Assembly: GCA_963823565.1 (NCBI GenBank)
Contig: CAWGLR010000001.1
Span: 248,001 to 312,000, forward strand
Source of the DNA: RHKX01 sp963823565
GTDB lineage: Bacteria > Actinomycetota > Thermoleophilia > Solirubrobacterales > 70-9
Reading direction: 5' to 3'
DNA length: 64,000 nucleotides
The notes beneath the pieces are model-generated. The model was not told the DNA's origin. It did not search any database and saw only the letters and a list, made by a program, of their open reading frames with translations. The translations under genes were made by a program, and so were the position numbers. Positions within the stretch are counted from its first letter, which is position 1; each line of letters begins with the position of its first letter. This document shows, in pieces, positions 30,421 to 40,862 of this stretch.

Positions 30421-30512
30421 ATTGGCGCAAAACGACGCCCATACCGTCGTCTTGCGCCACCGGGCGAGCTCGATGGCGAATTCCGCTACCTCAGGTGTCG
30501 TTTCTCGCCAAT
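30421..30512. terminator. Hairpin and inverted repeat copy between convergent genes
   Basis: GGCGCAAAACGACG (30424-30437) pairs with CGTCGTCTTGCGCC (30445-30458) with one mismatch and a 7-nt loop. A diverged third arm in reverse orientation (TGTCGTTTCTCGCCAAT, 30496-30512) could also pair with the first. It lies between the GST-like gene and folK, which converge. This is either a bidirectional terminator or a small repetitive element. Confidence 0.5.
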
Positions 30513-30562
30513 GACCCCTGGCGGGCGGGCGGCCAACCCCTCACCGCCCAACCCAGATGTCG

Positions 30563-31060
30563 CTAGAGCGCCAGCTCGCCCACCCGCTCGACGCGCTCGC
30601 CCTCGACTCGTTCCAGCGCTTCGGCCAGGGACGTTCCGTCGGGAAGCGTCAGGCCGGGGTCGAGCTCGAGCAGCGGCACGAGCACGAAGCGGCGGGAGGT
30701 GGCCTGCGCGTGCGGGAGCGTCAGCCGCTCGGTCCCGAGCTCGACGTCGCCGAGCAGCAGCAGGTCGACGTCGAGGACCCGCGGGCCGTGGCGCGGGCCG
30801 CCGAACATCCGCCCGGCCTCGGCCTCGACGACCTTGCAGAGATCGAGCAGCTCCTCCGGCTCGAGCTCGGTGCGGATCCGGACCGCCGCGTTGAGGAAGT
30901 CGGGCTGGTCGAGGAACTCGCCGACCGGCTCGGTCTCGTACGTGCTCGACGCGGCCTCGACGGTGACGCCGTGATCGCGGATCGCGCCGACCGCGGCGCG
31001 CAGGTTCGCCTCGCGGTCGCCGACGTTGGAGCCGAGGCCGAGATAGCCGACCCGCTCCAT
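30563..31060 (-). CDS. folK: 2-amino-4-hydroxy-6-hydroxymethyldihydropteridine diphosphokinase
   Basis: 165 residues. GYLGLGSNVGDREANLRAAV is the HPPK N-terminal signature. Further motifs are SSTYETEPVG, DQPDFLNAAV and the ATP/Mg site GPRVLDVDLLLLGD, followed by LPHAQATSRRFVLVPLLEL. It transfers pyrophosphate from ATP to the pterin in folate synthesis. ATG 31060 overlaps the folB stop, so it is translationally coupled. Confidence 0.95.
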   Translation of the reverse strand: MERVGYLGLGSNVGDREANLRAAVGAIRDHGVTVEAASSTYETEPVGEFLDQPDFLNAAVRIRTELEPEELLDLCKVVEAEAGRMFGGPRHGPRVLDVDLLLLGDVELGTERLTLPHAQATSRRFVLVPLLELDPGLTLPDGTSLAEALERVEGERVERVGELAL

Positions 31061-31431
31061 CAGCCCGATCCGCGCGAGATCGTGATCGCCACGTCCTCGA
31101 TCTCGTCCGGGATCGGCGGCGCCGGCTTCGCGATCCGCAGCACGACCCCGGCCACGCCGAAGCTCGCGAGGATCTCCTCCGCGATCACCGCTCCGAGCCG
31201 CTCGAGCGTCCGGAAGCTGCGCTCGCGGATCAGCTCCGTCGCGAGCGCGGCGACGGCGCCGTAGTCGACGGTGTCGTCGAGCTCGTCGGTCTCGGTCGCG
31301 CGGCAGCCCGCCACGGTGAGCTCGATGTCGAGCTCGATCCGGCAGCCGACCATGCGCTCGGCCTCGGTCACGCCGTGCGGCCCGAAGGCGGACAGCCCGG
31401 TCAGCTCGATCGTGACCTCATCGCCGTTCAC
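31060..31431 (-). CDS. folB: Dihydroneopterin aldolase
   Basis: 123 residues from GTG 31431 (VNGDEVTIELTGLSAFGPHGV), which overlaps the folP stop by 4 bp. An upstream in-frame extension is not conserved. Motifs: FGPHGVTEAER (the family's FARHGV-type segment), DTVDYGAVAALATEL and RTLERLGAVIAEEIL. The KP-x-AP segment near the C-terminus (AKPAPPI) carries the conserved Lys. It makes 6-hydroxymethyl-dihydropterin for FolK. Confidence 0.93.
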   Translation of the reverse strand: MNGDEVTIELTGLSAFGPHGVTEAERMVGCRIELDIELTVAGCRATETDELDDTVDYGAVAALATELIRERSFRTLERLGAVIAEEILASFGVAGVVLRIAKPAPPIPDEIEDVAITISRGSG

Positions 31432-32243
31432 GAGCCCACCCCCTCCGCGCGCCACTCGCGGACGCCGAGGATCGCCTCGGCCACCGTCAGCGCGTCACGG
31501 GTCTCACGCACGTCGTGGACGCGGAGCACGTCGGCGCCGCGGGCGACGCCGAGGACGGCCGCCGCGAGGCTGCCGCCGATCCGCTCGCCGACCTCGCGCC
31601 CGGTCAGCCGCCCGATGAAGCTCTTGCGGGAGGCGCCGAGGACGATCGGGCGCCCGAGCTCGCGCAGCTCGCCGAGCCGCTCGATCAGCTCTAGGTTGTG
31701 CTCGGTCGTCTTCCCGAAGCCGATCCCCGGATCGACCCAGATCCGCTCCTCCCCGACGCCGGCATCGACCGCGCGCCCGACCCGCTCGGCGAGGAAGTCG
31801 CGGACCTCGGCGGCGACGTCGCCGTAGGTGGGGTTCTCCTGCATGGTCCGCGGGTTCCCCTTCATGTGCATCAGCACGAGGCCGCAGCCCCGCTCGGCGC
31901 AGACGCCCTCCATCTCCGGGTCGCCGAGGGCGGTGACGTCGTTGACGATCGCGGCGCCCGCGTCGAGCGCCCGGGCCGCGACGCGCGCCTTCGACGTGTC
32001 GATCGAGACCGTGTGCCCGCGATCGGCGAGCGCCGCGACGACGGGAAGTACGCGCTCGATCTCCTCGGCGGCGGACACCTCGGCCGCGCCGGGCCGCGTC
32101 GACTCGCCGCCGACGTCGAGGATCTCCGCCCCCTCGGAGGCGAGCCGTCGCCCGTGCGCGATCGCGGCCGCGGCCTCGATGAACTCCCCGCCGTCGGAGA
32201 ACGAGTCCGGGGTGACGTTGACGATGCCCATGATCGACGTCAT
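31428..32243 (-). CDS. folP: Dihydropteroate synthase
   Basis: 271 residues. MGIVNVTPDSFSDGGEF is the DHPS signature 1, with the alternative start at M5. GESTRPGA, VSIDTSKARVAARAL, IVNDVTALGDPEM, VLMHMKGNPRTMQ, WVDPGIGFGKTTEHN and VLGASRKSFIGRLTG complete the pABA/pterin site. It condenses pABA with hydroxymethyl-dihydropterin diphosphate. First gene of a folP-folB-folK operon. folE, often next to it in related genomes, is absent here. Confidence 0.95.
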   Translation of the reverse strand: MTSIMGIVNVTPDSFSDGGEFIEAAAAIAHGRRLASEGAEILDVGGESTRPGAAEVSAAEEIERVLPVVAALADRGHTVSIDTSKARVAARALDAGAAIVNDVTALGDPEMEGVCAERGCGLVLMHMKGNPRTMQENPTYGDVAAEVRDFLAERVGRAVDAGVGEERIWVDPGIGFGKTTEHNLELIERLGELRELGRPIVLGASRKSFIGRLTGREVGERIGGSLAAAVLGVARGADVLRVHDVRETRDALTVAEAILGVREWRAEGVGS

Positions 32244-32329
32244 CGCGGTCAGCTTATGGCGGCCGACCCGGGGGGCACCCCCCGGGGCGGCGGAGTTTGT
32301 CCCGGCGGGAGCTGGGGAACCGCATCACC

Positions 32330-32794
32330 ATGGCGAATCTCGCGATCTACCTGAACGACCACCTGGCCGGCTCGACTCTCGGCCTCGATCTCGCGAAGCG
32401 ATCGCACTCGAGCAACGAGGGCAACGCCTACGGCGACGCGCTGGCGGACCTCGCGCGCGAGATCGAGGAGGACCGCGAGGCGCTGCTGTCGCTGATGGAC
32501 GAGCTCGACGTCCCCAAGGACCACCTCAAGGTCGCCTCGGCGTGGGCCGCCGAGAAGATCGGGCGCCTGAAGCTGAACGGGTCGCTGTTCTCCTACTCCC
32601 CGCTGAGCCGGCTGGTCGAGCTCGAGGGGCTCTACCTGGGGGTCACCGGCAAGCTCTCGCTCTGGACCAACCTGAAGACCGCGACCCCGGGCGGGCTCAC
32701 GTCGGCCGACCTCGACGAGCTGATCGCCCGGGCCGAGTCGCAGCGCTCGCGCCTCGAGGACCTGCGCAGGCGCGCGGCCGCCGAGGCCTTCTGA
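32330..32794 (+). CDS. Hypothetical helical protein inserted between ftsH and folP
   Basis: 154 residues from ATG 32330 (MANLAIYLNDHLAGSTLGL). Almost entirely helical and charged (YGDALADLAREIEEDREALLSLMDEL, with KVASAWAAEKIGRLKLNG following), like a four-helix bundle or ferritin-like fold, but without the ExxH iron ligands. Divergent from folP and convergent with ftsH, it breaks the usual ftsH-folE-folP order. The function is unknown. Confidence 0.75.
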   Translation: MANLAIYLNDHLAGSTLGLDLAKRSHSSNEGNAYGDALADLAREIEEDREALLSLMDELDVPKDHLKVASAWAAEKIGRLKLNGSLFSYSPLSRLVELEGLYLGVTGKLSLWTNLKTATPGGLTSADLDELIARAESQRSRLEDLRRRAAAEAF

Positions 32795-32804
32795 GCCGAG
32801 CGCG

Positions 32805-34787
<1,983 letters not shown>

Positions 34788-34911
34788 CGACTGGTTCCTC
34801 GGGGGAGAATCGGCATGCTCAAAGGGTTCCGTCTACTTCCGGAACCGGGTTCCAGCGTACCAGGGCCGATTCCCCGTCCCTGCAGGCTCTCCCGGCGGCG
34901 AAAGCGGCCGT

Positions 34912-35463
34912 TCAGGCGTCGTCGAGGACGGCGACGTAGTCGAGGTTGCGGTACCGCTGGTCGTGATCGAGCCCGTAGCCGATCGCGAACCGGTTCGGGA
35001 TCTCGAACCCGACGTACTTGATCGGCAGCTCCACCCGCCTGCGCTCGGGCTTGGTCAGCAGCGAGCAGACCTCGAGCGAGGCCGGCTGGCGCGCCCGCAG
35101 GTTCCGCATCAGGTACTGGAGCGTCAGGCCCGAGTCGATGATGTCCTCGACGATCAGGACGTCGCGGCCCTCGATCGAGGTGTCGAGGTCCTTGAGGATC
35201 CGGACGACGCCGGAGGACACCGTCGAGGAGCCGTAGCTGGAGACCGCCATCAGGTCGATCTCGCACCGCACCGTCAGCGCGCGCATCAGATCCGCCATGA
35301 AGATCAGCGCCCCCTTCAGCACGCCGACGAGGACGAGGTCGCGATCCGCGTAGTCGGCGTCGATCTCGGCCCCGAGCTCGGCCACGCGCCGGTGCAGGCT
35401 CGCGGAGTCGACGAGGACCTCGCCGACCTGCTTCCCCCCGCCGCTTCCTGGGGCCTCTCCCAT
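34912..35463 (-). CDS. hpt: Hypoxanthine phosphoribosyltransferase
   Basis: 183 residues from ATG 35463. A GTG at 35511 gives a 16-residue extension but has its Shine-Dalgarno fused to the start. The PRPP-binding loop is VLIVEDIIDSGLTLQYL. Other PRTase elements are LVGVLKGALIFMADL and EIDLMAVSSYGSST, with the C-terminal DHDQRYRNLDYVAVL. It salvages hypoxanthine and guanine. It sits between tilS and ftsH, a conserved arrangement. Confidence 0.93.
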   Translation of the reverse strand: MGEAPGSGGGKQVGEVLVDSASLHRRVAELGAEIDADYADRDLVLVGVLKGALIFMADLMRALTVRCEIDLMAVSSYGSSTVSSGVVRILKDLDTSIEGRDVLIVEDIIDSGLTLQYLMRNLRARQPASLEVCSLLTKPERRRVELPIKYVGFEIPNRFAIGYGLDHDQRYRNLDYVAVLDDA

Positions 35464-35539
35464 GCGGGGGGAGTGTATGTAGGGGAGGGACGACGGGCGA
35501 GGGAGGGCCACCTCCTTCCCGCCTTGGAACCTCGCGCGG

Positions 35540-36940
35540 CTAGGAAGCCCGGCGTGCCTCGAGCACGACGACGTCCCGGCTGCGCTCGCCGAGCCGGAAC
35601 TCCTCGCTGACGGCGACGCCGGCGACCCAGGCGACGCGGCCGCCCGCGGTGACGACGGGGACGCGGGCGCGCTCGGAGCGCGGGACGCCGCGGTCGGTGA
35701 AGAGGTCCTGGAGGCTCTTGCTGCCGCCGAGGCCGAGCGGGCGGATGCGGTCGCCGCTGCGCCACGGCCGGACCTCGAGGCTGGAGCCGAGGGCGGCAGC
35801 GTCGAGGGTGGCGAGGTCGGGACCGGCCGGGTCGACCGGGCCGGCCTGGAGCTTCGCGATCAGCTCCCAGTCGCCGAAGCGGGCGCGGCCGGGGACGCTC
35901 ATGGTCACCGGGACGAGGTCGTCCTCCGCCTCCCGCTGCTCCGCCGCGGCCACGAAGCGGATCAGCCCGCTCTCGCAGATCGCGCTGAGGCCGCCGCCGA
36001 GCTGGACCTCTCCCCCCTCCGGGCCCCGCGCCAGTCGCAGCACCTGCGCGGCACGGGAGCGGTTGAGCGCGACCGGGGCGTCGGCGGCGCGCTCGGCGAG
36101 CTCGCGCAGCATCAGCCTCCGCAGCCCCGCGCTCGCGTCGGCGAGCGCGGCGGCGGCGATCTCGCTCCCCTCCCCCGCGCCGGCGCGCTCGAGCTCGCGA
36201 CCGACGAGCTCGCCGAGCAGCTCGGCCTCCTCGTGCAGCTCGGCGTGGGTGGCGGCGATGTTGCGCTCAGCCTCGGCGCCGATCTCGCGGAGGACCGGGA
36301 GCACCTCGGCGCGGATCCGGTTGCGCGCGTAGGCGGGCGAGGCGTTGCTCGGGTCGTCGACGAAAGGCAGCCCCGCGTCGGCCGCCAGCGCCCGGGTCCG
36401 CTCGCGGGTGATCGCGTGCAGCGGCCGCACCACCCTGCCGCTCCGGGGCGGCAGCCCGAGCAGCGCCCTCGTCCCGGGCGAGGAGGCGAGCCGGTAGAGG
36501 AAGGTCTCGGCGAGGTCGGTGCGGGTGTGGCCGGTGGCGATCCAGTCGCCGCCGAGCCGCTCGCGCAGGCGCTCGGCCGCCGCGTAGCGCGCCCGCCGCG
36601 CCTCGGCCTGGACGTTGCCGGGCGGGAGGTCGGGGCGGTCGACGTGGAGGTCGATCCGCAGCTTCGCGCAGAGGGCGCGGGCTGCGCGCTCGTCCGCGTC
36701 GGAGTCGAGGCGAAGGGCGTAGTTGACGTGAAGCGCGGAGACCGACTCGGGCCCGACCCGCCGCGCCAGCGCCGCCGCCGCGCACGCCGAGTCGGCGCCG
36801 CCGGAGACGAGCACGACGCCCGTCGATCGCGGCTCGACGAGGCCGCTCGCCTCGACCTCAGCGGCGAGCTCCTCGATCGCAGGCGAGGGAAGCACTGGCC
36901 GATCATAGGAGCGCGCGTGGCCGGAATCCCGGTTCTTCAT
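35540..36940 (-). CDS. tilS: tRNA(Ile)-lysidine synthase TilS
   Basis: 466 residues. The N-terminal ATP-pyrophosphatase has the PP-loop VLVSGGADSACAAAALA, HVNYALR, IATGHTRTDLAETFLYRLA and RPLHAITRERTRALA, the TilS-specific segments. C-terminal TilS substrate-binding domains follow (VRPWRSGDRIRPLGLGGSKS, then LQDLFTDRGVPRSER). It modifies C34 of the AUA-reading tRNA-Ile. ATG 36940 lies 4 bp after the cyclase stop. GTG 36895 (VLPSPAIEEL) is an alternative start. Confidence 0.93.
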   Translation of the reverse strand: MKNRDSGHARSYDRPVLPSPAIEELAAEVEASGLVEPRSTGVVLVSGGADSACAAAALARRVGPESVSALHVNYALRLDSDADERAARALCAKLRIDLHVDRPDLPPGNVQAEARRARYAAAERLRERLGGDWIATGHTRTDLAETFLYRLASSPGTRALLGLPPRSGRVVRPLHAITRERTRALAADAGLPFVDDPSNASPAYARNRIRAEVLPVLREIGAEAERNIAATHAELHEEAELLGELVGRELERAGAGEGSEIAAAALADASAGLRRLMLRELAERAADAPVALNRSRAAQVLRLARGPEGGEVQLGGGLSAICESGLIRFVAAAEQREAEDDLVPVTMSVPGRARFGDWELIAKLQAGPVDPAGPDLATLDAAALGSSLEVRPWRSGDRIRPLGLGGSKSLQDLFTDRGVPRSERARVPVVTAGGRVAWVAGVAVSEEFRLGERSRDVVVLEARRAS

Positions 36941-36944
36941 GAAC

Positions 36945-38141
36945 CTAACCAGCGTCTCTGGACGTTCGCGCCACGAACAGCTCCGTCGCCTCCGGGAAGC
37001 CCTTCAGCGTCACCTCGCCGATCGGCTCGAGGTCGAGGTACTGCGAGGTGCCGATGCAGTCGACGACCGCCGAGGTGACCAGCACCTCGCCGGCGAGCGC
37101 GCGGGCCACGATCCGGTGGGCGAGATTGACGTCGCCGCCGAAGTAGTCGCCGTCGCGGTAGACGGCGCTGCCGAAGTGGATGCCGGTGCGCGGCTGCGGC
37201 CGCTGGTCGAACAGGGTCAGGAAGCCAACGGCCCACTCGGTGAGGATGCGGGCGTCGGGCGAGACGATCATCACCTCGTCGCCGATCGTCTTGACGATCG
37301 TCGCGTCCGCCGGCAGCGTCGCCTCGACCGTCTCGACGAACCGCTCGACGAGGTCGAGCGCCTCCTCGTCGCCCTCCTCCTCGGTGAAGCGGGTGAACCC
37401 GGTCAGGTCGACGAAGCAGAACGCCATCTGCACCCGGTCGGGATGGCGGCGGCTCAGCGGCAGGTCGGCCTCCATGTGCCCGACGACGTCCTGCTCGATG
37501 TAGAAGTGCAGGTAGCGCGCGTGGATGTATTGCATGAGCGGCGCCATCGTCGGCAGCAGCTCGGAGACCATCCCCTCCATGTCCTCGGCCATCTCCAGCG
37601 CCGGCACGCCCTCGCGGATCATCGGCTCGTGGACGAAGAGGTGGAACAGCCGCACCTCCGCCTCGGCGATCTTGCGGATCGACTGCGCGTAGACGCGGAC
37701 GAGCTGGAGCAGCGCGACCAGAGGCAGGCCCTCCTCGAGGACGCCGGCGATCTTCCGCAGCGCCTCGATGTCCTCGTCGCTGAGGCGGTCTGCCATCGCC
37801 ATCGGCGTCCCGAGCAGGCCCATGATCCGCTCGACGAGGTCCTCCTCCAGCCCGACCTCCGCCGCCGCCTGCGCGCGGGTGTGCCGGCGGCTCGACGTCG
37901 GCAGCAGGTCCTCGACCGACCCGAATGCCAGGCGGCCGTCGCGGACGGCGCTGCGGATCTCGTTCAGGGAGTAGCCGCGCTCCCGCATCCGCGCGACCAC
38001 CCGCGCGTGCGCGGCGGCCGCCGGCGTCCACTGCCCGTCCTCGACCGGCACGACCCGCTGGCTCACCCAGCGCTTCAGCGTGCTCTCCGACACCCCGGAG
38101 CGCCGGGCCGCCTCGCTGATGGGGATCGTCGAGTCGGGCAT
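36945..38141 (-). CDS. Class III adenylate/guanylate cyclase with N-terminal MerR-type helix-turn-helix
   Basis: 398 residues from ATG 38141 (PDSTIPISEAARRSGVSESTLKRWV). Residues 1-75 form a MerR/Xre-like HTH. Residues 80-210 are a helical region. Residues 225-390 are a class III cyclase: CFVDLTGFTRF (first metal Asp), KTIGDEVMIV (second metal Asp and substrate Lys) and GGDVNLAHRIVARA (transition-state Asn and Arg). It would make cAMP or cGMP. The DNA-binding head suggests it also regulates transcription. The frame continues upstream to 38282 without conserved features. It heads the tilS-hpt-ftsH gene run. Confidence 0.87.
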   Translation of the reverse strand: MPDSTIPISEAARRSGVSESTLKRWVSQRVVPVEDGQWTPAAAAHARVVARMRERGYSLNEIRSAVRDGRLAFGSVEDLLPTSSRRHTRAQAAAEVGLEEDLVERIMGLLGTPMAMADRLSDEDIEALRKIAGVLEEGLPLVALLQLVRVYAQSIRKIAEAEVRLFHLFVHEPMIREGVPALEMAEDMEGMVSELLPTMAPLMQYIHARYLHFYIEQDVVGHMEADLPLSRRHPDRVQMAFCFVDLTGFTRFTEEEGDEEALDLVERFVETVEATLPADATIVKTIGDEVMIVSPDARILTEWAVGFLTLFDQRPQPRTGIHFGSAVYRDGDYFGGDVNLAHRIVARALAGEVLVTSAVVDCIGTSQYLDLEPIGEVTLKGFPEATELFVARTSRDAG

Positions 38142-38298
38142 CCCCCGCCTTGTACCGCAAGCCCGTCCGGAGACGGCGCGACGGGGCCGCAAAGCCCCGT
38201 CGCCAGCGGGCATTCGGCCCGCATCCGTCGGCCGTCGGCACCCCGTGGCGCCTAGCGCCTCGCACCGCCGAGGGCGCCGCAAGGCACTGTTGGCCTGC

Positions 38299-38319
38299 TG
38301 TCAACTGTGCGGATTGACA
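38299..38319. promoter_or_regulatory. Dyad TGTCAA-N9-TTGACA upstream of the MerR-cyclase
   Basis: Perfect 6-bp arms at 38299-38304 and 38314-38319, about 160 bp upstream of the cyclase start. Each arm is also a -35-like TTGACA on one strand. A self-regulatory site for the MerR-type head is possible, but the -10 partner is poor. Confidence 0.35.
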
Positions 38320-38362
38320 CTAGGGCTGGAAGGCGCGCTCGTCAATGGAACTGCGAAGCAAG

Positions 38363-38427
38363 TAGCGGGTAGCAGGTAGCCCACGGCGCGGATTCGCTGC
38401 TCGCTTCTCGTTACTCGCTACCCGCTA
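38363..38427. repeat. Inverted pair of TAGCGGG heptamer arrays
   Basis: TAGCGGGTAGCAGGTAGC (38363-38380, plus) faces a reverse copy at 38413-38427 whose first TAG is the stop codon of the acyltransferase gene. The arms could form a stem around a ~32-nt loop, perhaps a terminator. Confidence 0.55.
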
Positions 38428-39387
38428 AACGAACGCACTCCCCCGCTTCACCAGGTTCTCGTAGATCTTGGCCTGGATCGTCTCCCGCACCTGCTCGGAG
38501 ATCTCGAAGACGATCCGCCGGTCCTCGGCGGCCTCGGGGCCGAAATGGGAGACGTCGATCGGGTCGCAGAACTCGATCCGCCACTTCGACGGGAGCGGGA
38601 TCAGGCCGAGCGGCCCGAGCCACGGGAATGTCGGCGTGATCGGCACGAACGGGGCGCCGACCGCCTTCGCCAGCAGCTTGCTGTCGCCGAGCATCGGGTA
38701 GATCTCCTCCGAGCCGACGACCGCGATCGGGACGATCGGCGAGCGGGTTCGCAGGGCGATCTCGACGAAGCCCCCGCGGCCGAAGCGCTGGAGCCGGTAG
38801 CGCTCGGCGAAGGGCTTGCCGGTCCCCTTGACCCCCTCAGGGAAGACCATCATCAGCCCGTCGGACTCGAGGATGCGGCTCGCGTTGTAGGGGCTGGCCG
38901 GCACGCCGCCGACCTTGCGCATGAACGCCGACAGGAACGGCAGCGAGAACGCCCAGTCGAGGACCATGGAGCGCGGCCACCGCGGCAGCGGGTGCACCTT
39001 CATGATCGCCCCGGTGATCATCGAGGCGTCGAAGGGGAACAGCGCGCCGGCGTGGTTGGACACGAGCATCGCTCGGCCGTGGGAGGGGACGTTGCCGACC
39101 CCGGTCGCCTCGACCCGCCACCAGTGGTCGTAGAGCAGCTCGAAGAACGGATAGGCCGCCTCGGCGAACTCCTCGTCGAAGCCCCACTCGTCCTCGTGGT
39201 AGTCGCCGCGCATCCGCCGTGCCATCCGCTCGATCGCGTCTCGGAACCGGCGCGGCAGCTCACTCGAGGCGGCCTCGGCCGCCGCAAGCGGGTCGGCTCC
39301 GCCCTCGACCGCGGAGCGGACGCTGCGCAGGAACCGGATCCCCGCCTCGGGGACCGACGCTCCGGGGCCCTGAGGGCCGGCGCTCAC
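38425..39387 (-). CDS. Lysophospholipid acyltransferase family protein (PlsC-like)
   Basis: 320 residues from GTG 39387, overlapping the epimerase stop by 4 bp. The acyltransferase block I is VSNHAGALFPFDASMI. Block III is MMVFPEGVKGTGKPF, and block IV SPIVPIAVVGSEEIYPML. This spacing matches the actinobacterial DAGAT/PlsC-like group more than classical HX4D enzymes. It probably acylates a glycerolipid or glycolipid at the inner membrane. Coupled to an NAD-epimerase, a pairing seen in related genomes. Confidence 0.85.
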   Translation of the reverse strand: MSAGPQGPGASVPEAGIRFLRSVRSAVEGGADPLAAAEAASSELPRRFRDAIERMARRMRGDYHEDEWGFDEEFAEAAYPFFELLYDHWWRVEATGVGNVPSHGRAMLVSNHAGALFPFDASMITGAIMKVHPLPRWPRSMVLDWAFSLPFLSAFMRKVGGVPASPYNASRILESDGLMMVFPEGVKGTGKPFAERYRLQRFGRGGFVEIALRTRSPIVPIAVVGSEEIYPMLGDSKLLAKAVGAPFVPITPTFPWLGPLGLIPLPSKWRIEFCDPIDVSHFGPEAAEDRRIVFEISEQVRETIQAKIYENLVKRGSAFV

Positions 39388-40403
39388 CGGGCCCCTCCGA
39401 TCGTCTCGAGGATCGAGGCAATGCCCGGCGCCGGGGCGAGCCGCCGGCCCCGCTGGTGGCGGGCGAAGTCCTCGATGGTCGCCGTGGCGTCGTAGCGCGG
39501 CTCGTACCCGAGCTCGCTCCGCATGCGGGTGTTGTCGACGCCGCGGCCGAAGCGAAGCAGCCGGACCGCGTCGCCGTACAGCGGCCCGACGCCGAGCCGG
39601 GAGCCCACCTGGGCCATCGCCGGCCCGAACAGCGGGTGCGGAAGCGGGAGCTGCGGGTGGCCGAGGATCCGGAGGATCCGCGAAAGCGAGATCGACCCCG
39701 ACGGCGCGACGTTGACGGCGCCGCGGACCGGGTTCAACGTCGCCGCCAGCAGGGCACCGGCGGCGTCCTCGGAGTGGACGACCTGCAACCGCGGGTCGAA
39801 CCCGAGCTGGGTCGGGACGGCGGGAAGCGACAGGTAGCCCGCCAGGGGCGAGCGCGCGTCGTGCCCGAGCTCGGGCTGGTAGCGGAGCATGCAGCAGGTC
39901 AGATGCGAGTGGCGGCGGGCGAAGTTCTCGAAGTAGCCCTCGAGCTCGCCGATGTCGCGCTGGAAGCGCGTCCGCAGCGGGAAGCGGCGGGCCATCTCCT
40001 CGGTGAAGAACGACGGCCCAGCCGGCTCGCAGCCGTAGATCGCCGCCGAGCCGCGGACGACGACGCGCTCGATCGTCGGGCTCCGCTCGCATGCCGCGAG
40101 CAGCTGCAGGGTCCCGATCACGTTGATGTCGTGCAGCGCCCGGGCGGGCTTGCCCGGCTCCGGGTACCAGAGGACGCCGGTGTGGACGAGCGTGTCGACC
40201 TCGACCGAGGGCACGAGGCGCGCGAGCACGGGGCTCCGCACGTCCGCCTCGAGGAACTCCGTCCGCTCGAGGTGGACCGGCGGCGGCCCGGTGTCGATCC
40301 CGATGACCGCCTCGACGTCGTCGCGACGCTCGAGAGCCTGCGCGAGCTCGGCTCCCCAGGCGTTTGCGATCCCGGCGATGAGGATCCTGCGCCCGGAAGC
40401 CAC
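39384..40403 (-). CDS. NAD-dependent epimerase/dehydratase family protein (extended SDR)
   Basis: 339 residues from GTG 40403, touching the stop of the upstream gene. The Rossmann start ILIAGIANAWGAELAQALE departs from the usual GxxGxxG (an Asn replaces the middle Gly). VEAVIGIDTG, DTLVHTGVLW, NVIGTLQLLAACE and VVVRGSAAIYG are extended-SDR features, but the YxxxK pair is not evident (RFQRDIGELEGYF). Activity may therefore be altered or it may be a binding protein. Possibly acts with the downstream acyltransferase on a sugar-lipid. Confidence 0.8.
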   Translation of the reverse strand: MASGRRILIAGIANAWGAELAQALERRDDVEAVIGIDTGPPPVHLERTEFLEADVRSPVLARLVPSVEVDTLVHTGVLWYPEPGKPARALHDINVIGTLQLLAACERSPTIERVVVRGSAAIYGCEPAGPSFFTEEMARRFPLRTRFQRDIGELEGYFENFARRHSHLTCCMLRYQPELGHDARSPLAGYLSLPAVPTQLGFDPRLQVVHSEDAAGALLAATLNPVRGAVNVAPSGSISLSRILRILGHPQLPLPHPLFGPAMAQVGSRLGVGPLYGDAVRLLRFGRGVDNTRMRSELGYEPRYDATATIEDFARHQRGRRLAPAPGIASILETIGGAR

Positions 40404-40813
40404 TAGACCTCCGAATCCCGCTGCCCATGCGGGGCAGGCGGGCTTTCCTCAACCTCCACCTCAGGGTTAGGATTGGCATCGTGGCCAGCTTCGAGGGCGG
40501 CGACGCGGCGCTCGAGCTCCTCGATCCGCGCGCCGAGCCGGGCGATGCTCTCGTCGTCGACCGATCGCAGCTCGCTGATCGCGTCGGCGAGGCGCGACGT
40601 CGCCTCCTCGCCCCTGCGGGTGACCTGCTCGCGGGCGACCTGGCCGCGGCGGACGGCGTCGTCGAGGAGGTCCTGGGCGCGGCGGCGGGTGCCGCTCGCC
40701 CCCTCGGCGGTCGCCGCAAGTGTGCGCTCGACGGCCTGCCGAACCGCGTCGCCGACGCCGTCGGCCGGGACGGGGGAGGCGCCGGTCCGCTGCTTGTCTG
40801 AAGAGTCGCTCAT
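40403..40813 (-). CDS. Small coiled-coil protein (phasin-like)
   Basis: 136 residues from ATG 40813 (MSDSSDKQRTG). A long amphipathic helix (AVRQAVERTLAATAEGASGTRRRAQDLLDDAV, split by position) and a C-terminal heptad segment (IARLGARIEELERRVAALEAG). It resembles the 41559-41870 protein, which starts MSDGTGG and has a similar helical design. This suggests paralogues around the phosphorylase gene. There are no signal or membrane segments. The function is unknown. A polyhydroxyalkanoate or lipid-granule coat role is a guess. Confidence 0.7.
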   Translation of the reverse strand: MSDSSDKQRTGASPVPADGVGDAVRQAVERTLAATAEGASGTRRRAQDLLDDAVRRGQVAREQVTRRGEEATSRLADAISELRSVDDESIARLGARIEELERRVAALEAGHDANPNPEVEVEESPPAPHGQRDSEV

Positions 40814-40862
40814 CGAAGCGATCTTAGTCGGGGAGCGGGCCTCTGCGGCTATCGTCGCGGCC

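Noticed and set aside
32260..32290. Terminator hairpin CCCGGGGGG/CCCCCCGGG between folP and the helical gene
   Set aside because: It lies in a divergent promoter gap where no transcript ends, and G/C runs of this kind are frequent by chance in such GC-rich DNA.
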